A DNA stretch of 6,413 nucleotides from an uncultured Pseudomonadota bacterium (GCA_903931355.1 CAIZCB010000075.1:1-6413), one strand, 5' to 3'. Counted from the first letter of the stretch, positions 1-5,407 are shown. Made by a program: numbers and translations. Notes: generated from the letters alone by a model not told the origin.

Positions 1-297
1 CGAACTGAAATGCCAGGCTGTTCATTATGTATGGGTAACCAAGCACGGGTGGCCGAAGGTTCGACAGTGGTTTCAACCTCAACCCGTAATTTCCCGAACC
101 GTTTGGGTAACGGTGCTAATGTTTATTTATCGTCGGCAGAATTGGCGGCAGTTTGTTCATTGCTGGGTAAAATCCCCACTGTTGCCGAGTATATGCAATA
201 TGCTGAGGTGATAGAGCAAAGCAGTGCTGATACCTATCGTTATTTGAACTTCAATCAAATCGATAGCTATCAAGCCAAAGCCGAGCAAGTGGCTTAA
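1..297 (+). CDS. acnB: Aconitate hydratase B, C-terminal fragment (5' end outside window)
   Basis: The reading frame is open from base 1 and ends at TAA 295-297, giving the last 98 residues of AcnB, the main TCA-cycle aconitase of Gammaproteobacteria, which interconverts citrate and isocitrate in the cytoplasm. Residues 4-13 of the fragment ([10 protein letters not shown]) contain the Cys-x-x-Cys pair that supplies two of the three ligands of the [4Fe-4S] cluster in AcnB. They are followed by the conserved [10 protein letters not shown] segment and, near the end, [10 protein letters not shown], both hallmarks of the AcnB C-terminus. The third cysteine ligand and the HEAT-like and swivel domains lie upstream of the window. 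The C-terminus ends at about the usual place for the family, so the 3' end is intact. The ATG at base 10 is an internal methionine, not a start. The next gene begins about 22 nt downstream on the same strand and is probably cotranscribed. Confidence 0.97.
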   Translation, partial: RTEMPGCSLCMGNQARVAEGSTVVSTSTRNFPNRLGNGANVYLSSAELAAVCSLLGKIPTVAEYMQYAEVIEQSSADTYRYLNFNQIDSYQAKAEQVA

Positions 298-319
298 ATC
301 AATCTTGGGAGCAGCCGAC

Positions 320-619
320 GTGGAAAATTTGGATGAAAGACGCAATTCCAGTCGTTTAAAACCGAATTGTGATATTCAGTTTCGTCGCGCTGCTGCCGGA
401 GAATTTCAGTTCGGCACCTGCGTTACTTTGAGTGGGAGTGGGTTGGGGTTTTTAGCTAGTCAAAGTTTTGATGAAGGCTTGGCCTTGGAAATTCAGATAT
501 TGCCATTGTCAAGCGTCGCACCACCAATGATAGCTTTTGTTGAAGTGATGCGTAGCGTTAAACAAGCGGATGACAGCTATAAAATTGCCGCTGTTATTAA
601 AAGTATTAAGGGTAATTAG
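320..619 (+). CDS. Small PilZ-domain protein (putative c-di-GMP receptor, altered second motif)
   Basis: This encodes a 99-residue stand-alone PilZ domain, the family of cytoplasmic adaptors that bind cyclic di-GMP and act on motility, surface polysaccharide or pili. I place the start at GTG 320 because GGGAG at 307-311 lies 8 nt upstream; a TTG at 305 in the same frame has no such site. The first PilZ motif is present as R8-N-S-S-R12. About 26 residues later, where the family has (D/N)xSxxG, this protein has S38-G-S-G-L-G43, so the acidic or amide residue is replaced by serine while the second Ser and the Gly are kept. The remainder alternates short beta-strand-like segments and ends with a short helix-like tail, as expected for a minimal PilZ barrel. 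It follows acnB by 22 nt and likely depends on acnB readthrough for transcription. The fold assignment is good; actual ligand binding is uncertain, and no target can be named. Confidence 0.8.
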   Translation: MENLDERRNSSRLKPNCDIQFRRAAAGEFQFGTCVTLSGSGLGFLASQSFDEGLALEIQILPLSSVAPPMIAFVEVMRSVKQADDSYKIAAVIKSIKGN

Positions 620-623
620 TTGC

Positions 624-794
624 TTAATGTGGCAATGCGAAGAATAGTTTGAAAAGCATAGCCATAATGCCTGTTGATATTGCCAAAGATAAACCAACCA
701 TCCAGCGAATTAGCTTCATTTCGCCATTAATTTCTAGGCGTATTTCACGCATTTCAGTTTTAATGGTGTTGATATCATTAATAGTGATTTTCAT
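624..794 (-). CDS. Small coiled-coil membrane protein, 56 aa (DUF1640-like C-terminal architecture)
   Basis: On the minus strand an ATG at 794-792 opens 56 codons ending in TAA at 626-624. AGAGG at 804-800 lies 5 nt before the ATG, a good ribosome binding site. Residues 5-26 are charged and heptad-like, with I8, I11, M15, I18 and I22 at a/d positions, giving a short coiled coil (core INDINTIKTEMREIRLEING). Residues 31-53 (from W31-M-V-G) form one hydrophobic transmembrane segment with a lysine at 49. A coiled coil leading into 'GEMKLIRWMVG' and a terminal helix is the layout of the C-terminal part of DUF1640/CCDC90-like bacterial proteins, which are usually longer. This could therefore be a short stand-alone member or a remnant. 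The frame stays open for 17 codons upstream of the ATG but has no alternative ATG there. It is convergent with the PilZ gene, with 4 nt between the stop codons. Function unknown; no toxin or transporter role should be assumed. Confidence 0.65.
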   Translation of the reverse strand: MKITINDINTIKTEMREIRLEINGEMKLIRWMVGLSLAISTGIMAMLFKLFFALPH

Positions 795-802
795 GGTAGC
801 CT

Positions 803-827
803 CTAACTTTGGGAGTAGCGAAGTTAG
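803..827. repeat. Short palindrome upstream of the small membrane-protein gene
   Basis: CTAACTT at 803-809 is the exact reverse complement of AAGTTAG at 821-827, with 11 nt between the arms. One arm overlaps the Shine-Dalgarno sequence and the other the proposed -10 element of the minus-strand small gene. The position suits an operator for a DNA-binding repressor. If transcription began upstream of both arms, an RNA hairpin could partly cover the ribosome binding site. A 7-bp repeat this close can also arise by chance. Confidence 0.35.
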
Positions 828-849
828 TCGTGTTTGCTCAAGCCGTCAA
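821..849 (-). promoter_or_regulatory. Candidate sigma70 promoter for the small membrane-protein gene
   Basis: Read on the minus strand, TTGACG (849-844) matches the -35 consensus at five of six positions. After a 17-nt spacer comes TAACTT (826-821), a weak -10 match (three of six). Transcription would start near 814, leaving a leader of about 20 nt before the ATG at 794. The -35 box and spacing are good and the -10 is poor. The location directly before a gene with a good ribosome site supports it. Confidence 0.35.
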
Positions 850-883
850 ATCCTTAAATATCGCCGATTGTTGGAAAACTAAC

Positions 884-892
884 TGATAGAAT
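884..892 (+). promoter_or_regulatory. Candidate extended -10 promoter for queD-yqiB
   Basis: TG-A-TAGAAT at 884-892 is an extended -10 element: the TG dinucleotide sits one base before a hexamer matching TATAAT at five of six positions. No convincing -35 is seen 16-18 nt upstream, which extended -10 promoters tolerate. Transcription would begin near 899, giving a leader of about 22 nt that is very AT-rich and has no clear Shine-Dalgarno. A second AT-rich box, TATAAA at 913-918, is too close to the start codon unless the mRNA is leaderless. Confidence 0.35.
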
Positions 893-920
893 CGCTTTTG
901 GATTATCAATTTTATAAATT

Positions 921-1325
921 ATGTACATCATTACCAAAGAAATTTATTTTTGCTACGGCCATCGTTTAATGAATCACACTGGCAAATGCCGGCATTTACA
1001 TGGTCATAGCGTCAAAGCTAGTATCAGTATTAAAAGCCAAGAGCTTAACGACCAAGCAATGGTTTGTGATTTTTCTGATGTCAAAGATTGTGTGGAAAGC
1101 TTTATTAACAAAGTTTTGGATCATAATTTCTTAGTCCACAAAGACGATCCTATTATTCCCGCCTTACAAGCCAATAACGAACGCTTTTTAGCGATTGATG
1201 AGCATCCCACTGCCGAAGTGTTGAGTAAAATGATTTATCAATACGTTAAGCAACAAGGCTTTGATGTTGATCAAGTGGTGTTATGGGAAACCGCCAGTGC
1301 CAATGCCTGTTATCGTGAGGACTAA
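921..1325 (+). CDS. queD: 6-carboxytetrahydropterin synthase / 6-pyruvoyl-tetrahydropterin synthase family protein
   Basis: This is a 134-residue cytoplasmic enzyme of the QueD/PTPS family (COG0720). QueD converts 7,8-dihydroneopterin triphosphate to 6-carboxy-tetrahydropterin, an early step to preQ0 and queuosine in tRNA. The zinc ligands are visible as H14 (YGHRL) and H27/H29 (HLHGH). The catalytic cysteine is C23 in GKCRHLHGH, the Asp-His pair is D67-H68 in LDHNFL, and the pterin-anchoring glutamate is E123 in LWET. The helix motif PTAE is at 96-99. Length and motif spacing are normal for the family. The ATG at 921 lacks a clear Shine-Dalgarno site, but the protein begins where relatives begin (MYIITKEIYF). 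The DUF1249 gene follows 2 nt after the stop, forming a two-gene unit. No other queuosine gene (queC, queE, queF) is in the window, so a role in another pterin pathway remains possible. Confidence 0.88.
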   Translation: MYIITKEIYFCYGHRLMNHTGKCRHLHGHSVKASISIKSQELNDQAMVCDFSDVKDCVESFINKVLDHNFLVHKDDPIIPALQANNERFLAIDEHPTAEVLSKMIYQYVKQQGFDVDQVVLWETASANACYRED

Positions 1326-1327
1326 AC

Positions 1328-1762
1328 GTGCATTTGGTCGAGCCGATCAATACCTCTTTGTGTCTGGAAAAAATCTGCGAATCGAATTATCAAAAACTGT
1401 TTCGGTTAATTCCTGATTTAGCGACATTTCAACAAGCGGCGATAGGGGCTAATGACACTAAACCGGCTTTGCATTTAGCGGTTTTGGAGCGTAATCCTTA
1501 CACCTTAACTATTGAATTAAGCCATTGTTTTGATAATCCATTATCTGAATTGATGCTGCCAGCGGTGAAAATTCGCATCTATTTAGACGCGCAATTGGCG
1601 GAAGTGATTCGGGATAATGATAGGCCGGATGTCAGTCGCGTTTATCAAAACCCAGGGCGGGTGGTGGAAATTCAGACTTATAAATGGCGGCTGAATTACT
1701 TTCTACAAAAATGGTTGGATCATTGCCTAAAAACCGAATACCGGTTTAGTGAGGCGGCTTAA
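1328..1762 (+). CDS. yqiB: DUF1249 family protein (YqiB-like)
   Basis: This is a 144-residue soluble protein resembling E. coli YqiB, a conserved gammaproteobacterial protein of unknown function. Family features seen are the N-terminal ESNYQKLFRLIPDL segment (about residues 18-31), the 'LHLAVLERNPYTLTIEL' strand pair (about 48-64), the 'LPAVKIRIYLDAQLAEVI' stretch, and the C-terminal 'LNYFLQKWLDHCL' helix. There is no signal peptide or membrane segment. The start is GTG 1328, supported by GAGGA at 1317-1321 six nucleotides upstream; that site lies inside the end of queD, so the two are coupled. In E. coli yqiB sits with nudF, yqiA and parE; here its partner is a queD-family gene. Its stop codon overlaps the stop of ubiC on the opposite strand by 4 nt. 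No catalytic motif can be recognised, and a biochemical role cannot be given. Confidence 0.85.
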   Translation: MHLVEPINTSLCLEKICESNYQKLFRLIPDLATFQQAAIGANDTKPALHLAVLERNPYTLTIELSHCFDNPLSELMLPAVKIRIYLDAQLAEVIRDNDRPDVSRVYQNPGRVVEIQTYKWRLNYFLQKWLDHCLKTEYRFSEAA

Positions 1763-1774
1763 TTTAACGCCGCT
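1753..1774. repeat. GC-rich inverted repeat at the overlapping convergent 3' ends of yqiB and ubiC
   Basis: GCGGC (1754-1758) pairs with GCCGC (1769-1773) around a 10-nt AT-rich loop, with one extra G-T pair outside. The loop contains both overlapping stop codons. Neither strand has a T-run directly after the stem, so this is not a canonical intrinsic terminator. It could still slow RNA polymerase or protect both mRNA ends, because there is no room for a terminator elsewhere between the convergent genes. Confidence 0.3.
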
Positions 1775-2316
1775 GGCAAAAAGAATTCCGCTACCAACAA
1801 AGGTTGATTGTGTATCGCATACACAGTTCGCCGTCCCCAAGTTGCTGTTTCAATCCGGTTATTGGCTTGTTGTTGCTTAGCCCAAATCGCTGGCTCGACA
1901 CGACTGAATTGTCTTTTTCGTAGCTCCAAATCACGATAAGCAAAAATCACTTCGCCTAATGGACGGCTGCCTAAATGCGACAGTTTACGTTGGGCAATTT
2001 CAATCGTTGCCTGCGGCATAATGGTACGAGCTAAAATTAGCGGCTGGTGATTGTTATGCAGCATGACTTCCCGCACTAACTGGTAATTACTGGCGGGTTG
2101 CTCAAGTAATCGCGATTCATCAATAAACGCCCGTCGCCAGCCTTGAAACAATACCGATACTGCAAAATCTTTACCGTGAATTGCCCGTAAGCGTTTGGTT
2201 AAGGAACCGGTTTCTTGTAGCCAAGATTGAAGCTCGGCTGTTAGTTGACGTTGTAAACCAAAGTCGTGCTGATGCCAGCGTGGGGCTTGGTTAAACAGGA
2301 AGCTGTTGTTTGGCAA
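1759..2316 (-). CDS. ubiC: Chorismate--pyruvate lyase
   Basis: This 185-residue UbiC cleaves chorismate to 4-hydroxybenzoate and pyruvate, the first committed step of ubiquinone synthesis. Recognisable family blocks are LTKRLR (39-44), LVREVML with R82, LARTIMP with R97, RPLGEVIF (118-125), WGRR (160-163) and the C-terminal LLVAEFFLP with E177. R82, R97 and E177 align by spacing with the active-site Arg76, Arg91 and Glu155 of E. coli UbiC. At 185 residues it is slightly longer than the E. coli enzyme. The start must be TTG 2316: an in-frame TGA lies four codons upstream, no ATG occurs before residue 85, and GAGA at 2327-2324 sits about 7 nt before the TTG. It follows the metallo-hydrolase gene by 21 nt on the same strand and is probably cotranscribed. 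The usual partner ubiA is not adjacent, since the gene ends against yqiB. Confidence 0.9.
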   Translation of the reverse strand: MPNNSFLFNQAPRWHQHDFGLQRQLTAELQSWLQETGSLTKRLRAIHGKDFAVSVLFQGWRRAFIDESRLLEQPASNYQLVREVMLHNNHQPLILARTIMPQATIEIAQRKLSHLGSRPLGEVIFAYRDLELRKRQFSRVEPAIWAKQQQANNRIETATWGRRTVYAIHNQPLLVAEFFLPAALN

Positions 2317-2337
2317 GGATTTATCTCAGCTAAAAAG

Positions 2338-2973
2338 TTAGCGGTTGCCAACGTAAGGATTATTAAGCATTTCTTCGCCAAAAGTAGACATCGCCCCGTG
2401 TCCTGGCACAAAAGCAACGTCAGCGCCTAAAGGCCATAGTTTGTTTTTGATTGAGTTGATTAAGGTTTGATGATCGCCTTTAGGGAAATCCGTACGGCCA
2501 ATCGAACCTTTAAATAACACATCACCAACCCAAGCCACTCTTGCTGTTTCGCTGAAATAAACCACATGACCGGGTGTGTGGCCCGGGCAATGAATCACTT
2601 GCAATACTTCCTCGCCAACCTTAACGGTATCGCCATCGTTTAACCAGCGAGTTGGGGTAAAGCTGTCGCTGTGTGGAAAGCCAAACACGCGGACTTGTTC
2701 GGGCAGGTTTTGTATCCAAAAATCATCGGCTTGTTGCGGGCCGATAATCGGTAAAGCGAGTTTTTCTGCCAATTCAGCAACGCCGCCAACGTGATCTAAA
2801 TGACCGTGGGTGACTAAAATCGATTCCAGCTCAACGCCTTCCTGTTTGACTGCGGCTAATAACACGTCGATATCGCCACCGGGATCGATTAAAGCGGCTT
2901 TGTTAGTTTGTTGGCAAATCAGCAGGCTACAGTTTTGTTGGTAAGCGGTGACGGGGATGATGCGATATTTCAT
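2338..2973 (-). CDS. ycbL: Metallo-beta-lactamase-fold hydrolase, YcbL / glyoxalase II-like
   Basis: This 211-residue cytoplasmic hydrolase closely resembles E. coli YcbL, a type II glyoxalase-like enzyme of the metallo-beta-lactamase superfamily that hydrolyses thioesters such as S-D-lactoylglutathione. The metal-binding set is complete: THGHLDH (55-61), H132 in the HCPGHTPGH stretch (128-136), bridging D151 (VGDVLFKG), and H192 in FVPGHG (188-193). The N-terminal MKYRIIPVTAYQQNCSL and the IGRTDFPKGDH block are characteristic of the YcbL subgroup. There is no signal peptide. The protein is about the family length and lacks the C-terminal substrate-binding domain of classical GloB. The ATG at 2973 matches the family N-terminus; only a weak, distant AGGA lies upstream. 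It is the first gene of a probable two-gene unit with ubiC. The physiological substrate is inferred, not shown. Confidence 0.9.
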   Translation of the reverse strand: MKYRIIPVTAYQQNCSLLICQQTNKAALIDPGGDIDVLLAAVKQEGVELESILVTHGHLDHVGGVAELAEKLALPIIGPQQADDFWIQNLPEQVRVFGFPHSDSFTPTRWLNDGDTVKVGEEVLQVIHCPGHTPGHVVYFSETARVAWVGDVLFKGSIGRTDFPKGDHQTLINSIKNKLWPLGADVAFVPGHGAMSTFGEEMLNNPYVGNR

Positions 2974-3004
2974 GAAAAGTGCGGTTAAATCCTAAATTAT
3001 CCAT

Positions 3005-3033
3005 AGTATATCGCTTAAAACTATCGGCCTTGA
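3005..3033 (-). promoter_or_regulatory. Weak candidate promoter for the ycbL-ubiC unit
   Basis: On the minus strand TATACT (3010-3005) matches the -10 consensus at five of six positions. The hexamer 17 nt upstream, TCAAGG (3033-3028), is a poor -35. A second -10-like box, GATAAT (3001-2996), overlaps the expected start region. The leader would be about 25-30 nt. The divergent arrangement requires some promoter here, but the exact boxes are uncertain. Confidence 0.25.
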
Positions 3034-3072
3034 GTAACTATTCGTTTTTACGCGTTTAATAGCGTGGGTTTT

Positions 3073-3102
3073 TTTAAAGTCAAGCGCGGTCGGTGATACA
3101 AT
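3073..3102 (+). promoter_or_regulatory. Candidate promoter of the dacA-dat-ybeD-lipB-lipA operon
   Basis: TACAAT at 3097-3102 matches the -10 consensus at five of six positions and is preceded by TG-A (3094-3096), making it an extended -10. TTTAAA at 3073-3078 is a fair -35 (four of six) with an 18-nt spacer. Transcription would begin near 3109, leaving a leader of about 24 nt. AGGAT at 3112-3116 is the nearest Shine-Dalgarno-like sequence, but it is 17 nt from the ATG, farther than usual. Confidence 0.5.
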
Positions 3103-3132
3103 AAAACCTTTAGGATTCTTTGATTTGCAACC

Positions 3133-4293
3133 ATGATGCTATCTTTTCGTTCACCTGTTAGTTTCTTTATCGGCCTGTTATTAGCTTTGACTGTTCAATC
3201 CAGTTTTGCTGCAAGCCCAATTTTTACCCCAGCCGCGCCCAGTGTCGCTGCCAGTAGCTATTTATTAATGGATTTTAATAGCGGTCGTGTATTAGCCGAA
3301 AAAGATTCAGATAAACGTGTAGCACCTGCCAGTTTGACCAAAATCATGACTGTCTACGTGGTGTTTAGAGAGTTAAAAGCAGGGCATTTAACCCTCGATG
3401 AAAAAGTCACCATTAGCCAGAATGCTTGGGAAACCGGTGGCTCGAAAATGTTTGTTGAAGTCAACAAACAAGTGCCTATCGAAGATTTGTTACAAGATGT
3501 AGTGATTCAATCGGGTAATGAAGCCAGTGTTGATTTAGCTGAACACGTTGCCGGTAGCGAACAAACCTTTGCCACCATGATGAACGAACAAGCCGCTCGT
3601 TTAGGTATGACCAATACACATTTTGAAAACAGCATGGGCTTGCCTACCGAAAATCATTATTCAAGTGCCAGAGACTTGGCGACATTGGCACAAGCTTTAA
3701 TCAAAGAATTTCCAGAATACTACCGTTGGGATTCGCAAAAAGAATTCACTTACAACGGTATTACTCAACAAAATCGTAACCAATTATTATGGCGCGATCC
3801 GTCAGTTGATGGCATTAAAACCGGTTTTACCGATGATGCTGGTTATTGCATGGTGGCATCGGCAAAACGTGAAGATATGCGTTTAATCTCGGTGGTTATG
3901 GGGACTGCTTCTACAAATGCCCGTGCTAACGAAAGCCAATCATTGCTCAATTACGGCTTCCGATTTTTTGAAACCCATCGTTTATATGAAGGCGGTAAAG
4001 CCTTAACAGAAGCCAAAGTCAGAAAAGGCGAAACTTCAAAATTACAAGTCGGTCTAGCCGAAGATGTTTACGTTACCGCGCCGCGCAAACATTTTAGTGA
4101 ATTAAAAGCCGAAACCCAGTTGGATAAAGCTATCTTAGCCCCACTTAATAAAGGCGACGCTGTCGGTAATTTAGTGGTGACATTAGAAGGCGAAACCATA
4201 GCCAGCAAGCCTTTAGTTGCTATGGATGCTATCGCTCAAGGTGGCTTATTCCGCCGTTTATATGATGCCGCAATGGGTTTATTGGAGAAATAA
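3133..4293 (+). CDS. dacA: D-alanyl-D-alanine carboxypeptidase, PBP5/PBP6 family (serine-type)
   Basis: This 386-residue periplasmic penicillin-binding protein removes the terminal D-alanine from peptidoglycan pentapeptides. Residues 1-26 form a signal peptide with hydrophobic core FFIGLLLALTV and a likely cleavage site after SFA (24-26). The catalytic motifs are all present: S67-L-T-K70 (acylated serine and lysine), S127-G-N129, and K229-T-G231 in DGIKTGFTDDAGYC. The region after about residue 280 is the beta-rich C-terminal PBP5 domain. The last residues (LFRRLYDAAMGLLEK) make the amphipathic helix that holds such enzymes on the outer face of the inner membrane. Length is normal. Two adjacent ATG codons (3133, 3136) could serve as start; neither has a well-spaced Shine-Dalgarno. 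It is the first gene of the operon, and its TAA overlaps the next ATG by one base. Whether it is closer to DacA or DacC cannot be resolved by eye. Confidence 0.95.
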   Translation: MMLSFRSPVSFFIGLLLALTVQSSFAASPIFTPAAPSVAASSYLLMDFNSGRVLAEKDSDKRVAPASLTKIMTVYVVFRELKAGHLTLDEKVTISQNAWETGGSKMFVEVNKQVPIEDLLQDVVIQSGNEASVDLAEHVAGSEQTFATMMNEQAARLGMTNTHFENSMGLPTENHYSSARDLATLAQALIKEFPEYYRWDSQKEFTYNGITQQNRNQLLWRDPSVDGIKTGFTDDAGYCMVASAKREDMRLISVVMGTASTNARANESQSLLNYGFRFFETHRLYEGGKALTEAKVRKGETSKLQVGLAEDVYVTAPRKHFSELKAETQLDKAILAPLNKGDAVGNLVVTLEGETIASKPLVAMDAIAQGGLFRRLYDAAMGLLEK

Positions 4294-5132
4294 TGTCTGA
4301 CAAAGTGTATTTAAATGGCGAATATTTGCCATTGTCCGAAGCGAAAGTTTCGGTTCTTGATCGTGGTTTTTTGTTTGGTGATGGCGTTTATGAAGTGATT
4401 CCAGTCTATGCCGGACGCTTGTTTAGATTAGAAGATCACGTCGTTAGATTGAACAACAGCTTAGCTGGGATTCGTTTACCACTGTCTTATAGCGTTGCTG
4501 ACTGGCAAGCGATTTTCCAGCCGATGCTAGACAGCAGTAAAGATCAGTACATTTATTTGCAAGTAACTCGTGGTTACGCCGCAAAACGCGACCATGGATT
4601 TCCAGAACAAATTGTGCCGACTGTGTTTGCGATGTGTTCAGAAATTAAACCGTTTGCTGGTCGTGTTAACGGCATTAAAGCGGTGACTTTGGATGACACT
4701 CGCTGGCAAATGTGCAACATCAAAGCGATTACCTTATTAGCTAATCTTTTATTGCGCCAAGAAGCTTTGGATAAAGATTGTGGTGAAGCGTTGTTGGTTA
4801 AAGACGGCTACGTTACCGAAGGCGCTGCCAGTAATTTATTTGCAGTGATTGATGGTGTGTTAGTAACACCGGCTAAAAATCACGAAATTTTACCGGGCAT
4901 TACTCGTGATGTGATTCTCGAATTAGCCACTGCTAACAATGTTGCTTATCGCGAGGACGTTATCACGCTTGAACAACTAAAAGCCGCCAGTGAAGTCTGG
5001 GTCACCAGTTCCACTCGCGAAATCGTGCCAGTGATTGAGTTAGACGGTGTTGCAGTTGGCGAAGCTAAGCCAGGCCCAGTTTGGCACACGGTTGATAATC
5101 TATTACAAACCTATAAAAAATCCTTGTCATGA
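4293..5132 (+). CDS. dat: D-amino acid aminotransferase (PLP class IV)
   Basis: This 279-residue cytoplasmic enzyme is of the fold-type IV PLP aminotransferases (D-alanine aminotransferase, BCAT and ADC lyase group). The PLP lysine is K144 in CNIKAITLLANLL, preceded by the DDTRW segment, and the cofactor-contacting glutamate is E176 in EGAASNLF. The N-terminal VLDRGFLFGDGVYEV and the LPGITRDVILEL block are family signatures. D-amino acid transaminases carry an Arg-x-His pair that grips the substrate carboxylate; here R99-D-H101 in the segment following TRGYAAK matches, favouring D-alanine plus 2-oxoglutarate to pyruvate plus D-glutamate over branched-chain activity. The ATG at 4293 overlaps the dacA stop (TAATG) and has GGAG at 4284-4287 five nucleotides upstream. 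The end overlaps ybeD by ATGA. Location next to a D-alanine-releasing carboxypeptidase supports the D-specific assignment, which still rests on motifs. Confidence 0.88.
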   Translation: MSDKVYLNGEYLPLSEAKVSVLDRGFLFGDGVYEVIPVYAGRLFRLEDHVVRLNNSLAGIRLPLSYSVADWQAIFQPMLDSSKDQYIYLQVTRGYAAKRDHGFPEQIVPTVFAMCSEIKPFAGRVNGIKAVTLDDTRWQMCNIKAITLLANLLLRQEALDKDCGEALLVKDGYVTEGAASNLFAVIDGVLVTPAKNHEILPGITRDVILELATANNVAYREDVITLEQLKAASEVWVTSSTREIVPVIELDGVAVGEAKPGPVWHTVDNLLQTYKKSLS

Positions 5133-5407
5133 GCGAAGTCGATACCGAATCCGAGTCATTGCTGAAATTTCCTTGCGAGATTTCGATTAAAGCTATGGGT
5201 AAGCACAGTGAAAACTTTGATTTAGTGGTAGTGGAAATCGTCCGTCGTCATGTTGATGATATTCGTGAAGGCGCTGTCACCACTCGTGCCAGTAGTGGTG
5301 GTAAATATTTAGCGGTTACTGTGACTATCGAAGCCACCAGTCGTCAACAATTGGATGCTATCTATCAAGGATTGACCGATCATCCCGAAGTGTTAATGGC
5401 ACTTTAA
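5129..5407 (+). CDS. ybeD: DUF493 family protein YbeD
   Basis: This 92-residue cytoplasmic protein is of the YbeD/DUF493 family, an ACT-like ferredoxin-fold protein nearly always found next to lipB in Gammaproteobacteria; its molecular role is not established. Family features are LLKFPCEISIKAMGK (11-25), 'VVEIVRRHV' (34-42), and the SSGGKYLAVTVTIEATSRQQLDAIYQ block (from about 55) ending in HPEVLMAL at the C-terminus. At 92 residues it is a few longer than E. coli YbeD, with the extra length in the acidic N-terminus. The ATG overlaps the dat stop codon (ATGA at 5129-5132) and has no own Shine-Dalgarno, so translation is probably coupled to dat. lipB begins immediately after its TAA. Confidence 0.92.
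   Translation: MSEVDTESESLLKFPCEISIKAMGKHSENFDLVVVEIVRRHVDDIREGAVTTRASSGGKYLAVTVTIEATSRQQLDAIYQGLTDHPEVLMAL

Noticed and set aside
305..319. TTG 305 as the start of the PilZ gene
   Set aside because: GGGAG at 307-311 is correctly spaced for GTG 320 and overlaps the TTG, so the later start is better supported.
157..345. Minus-strand open frame of 62 codons over the acnB end
   Set aside because: It lies opposite the well-conserved acnB 3' end, so it is a shadow frame without independent support.
619..636. TTGC/GCAA inverted repeat between the PilZ and small-gene stop codons, as a bidirectional terminator
   Set aside because: The stem has only 4 solid pairs and there is no T-run after it on either strand.
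509..697. Minus-strand open frame of 62 codons spanning the PilZ gene end
   Set aside because: It lies opposite the PilZ coding sequence and out of frame with the small membrane-protein gene, with no recognisable family features.
649..882. Plus-strand open frame of 77 codons rich in Ile, Ser and Arg starting at TTG 649
   Set aside because: It has no ribosome site, starts with TTG and has the composition expected of the antisense of a Glu/Ile-rich coiled coil. The minus-strand frame at 624-794 has a good ribosome site and sensible protein architecture.
2977..2985. AAGTGCGGT, identical to the Haemophilus DNA uptake core, with a one-mismatch copy at 3082-3090
   Set aside because: A 9-mer once in this length is not strongly surprising, no other exact copy was noticed, and nothing else suggests Pasteurellaceae.
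3050..3075. ACGC/GCGT hairpin followed by seven T residues, like an intrinsic terminator on the plus strand
   Set aside because: The Watson-Crick stem is only 4 bp with an 8-nt loop, and no plus-strand gene ends upstream of it; the neighbouring upstream genes run on the minus strand.
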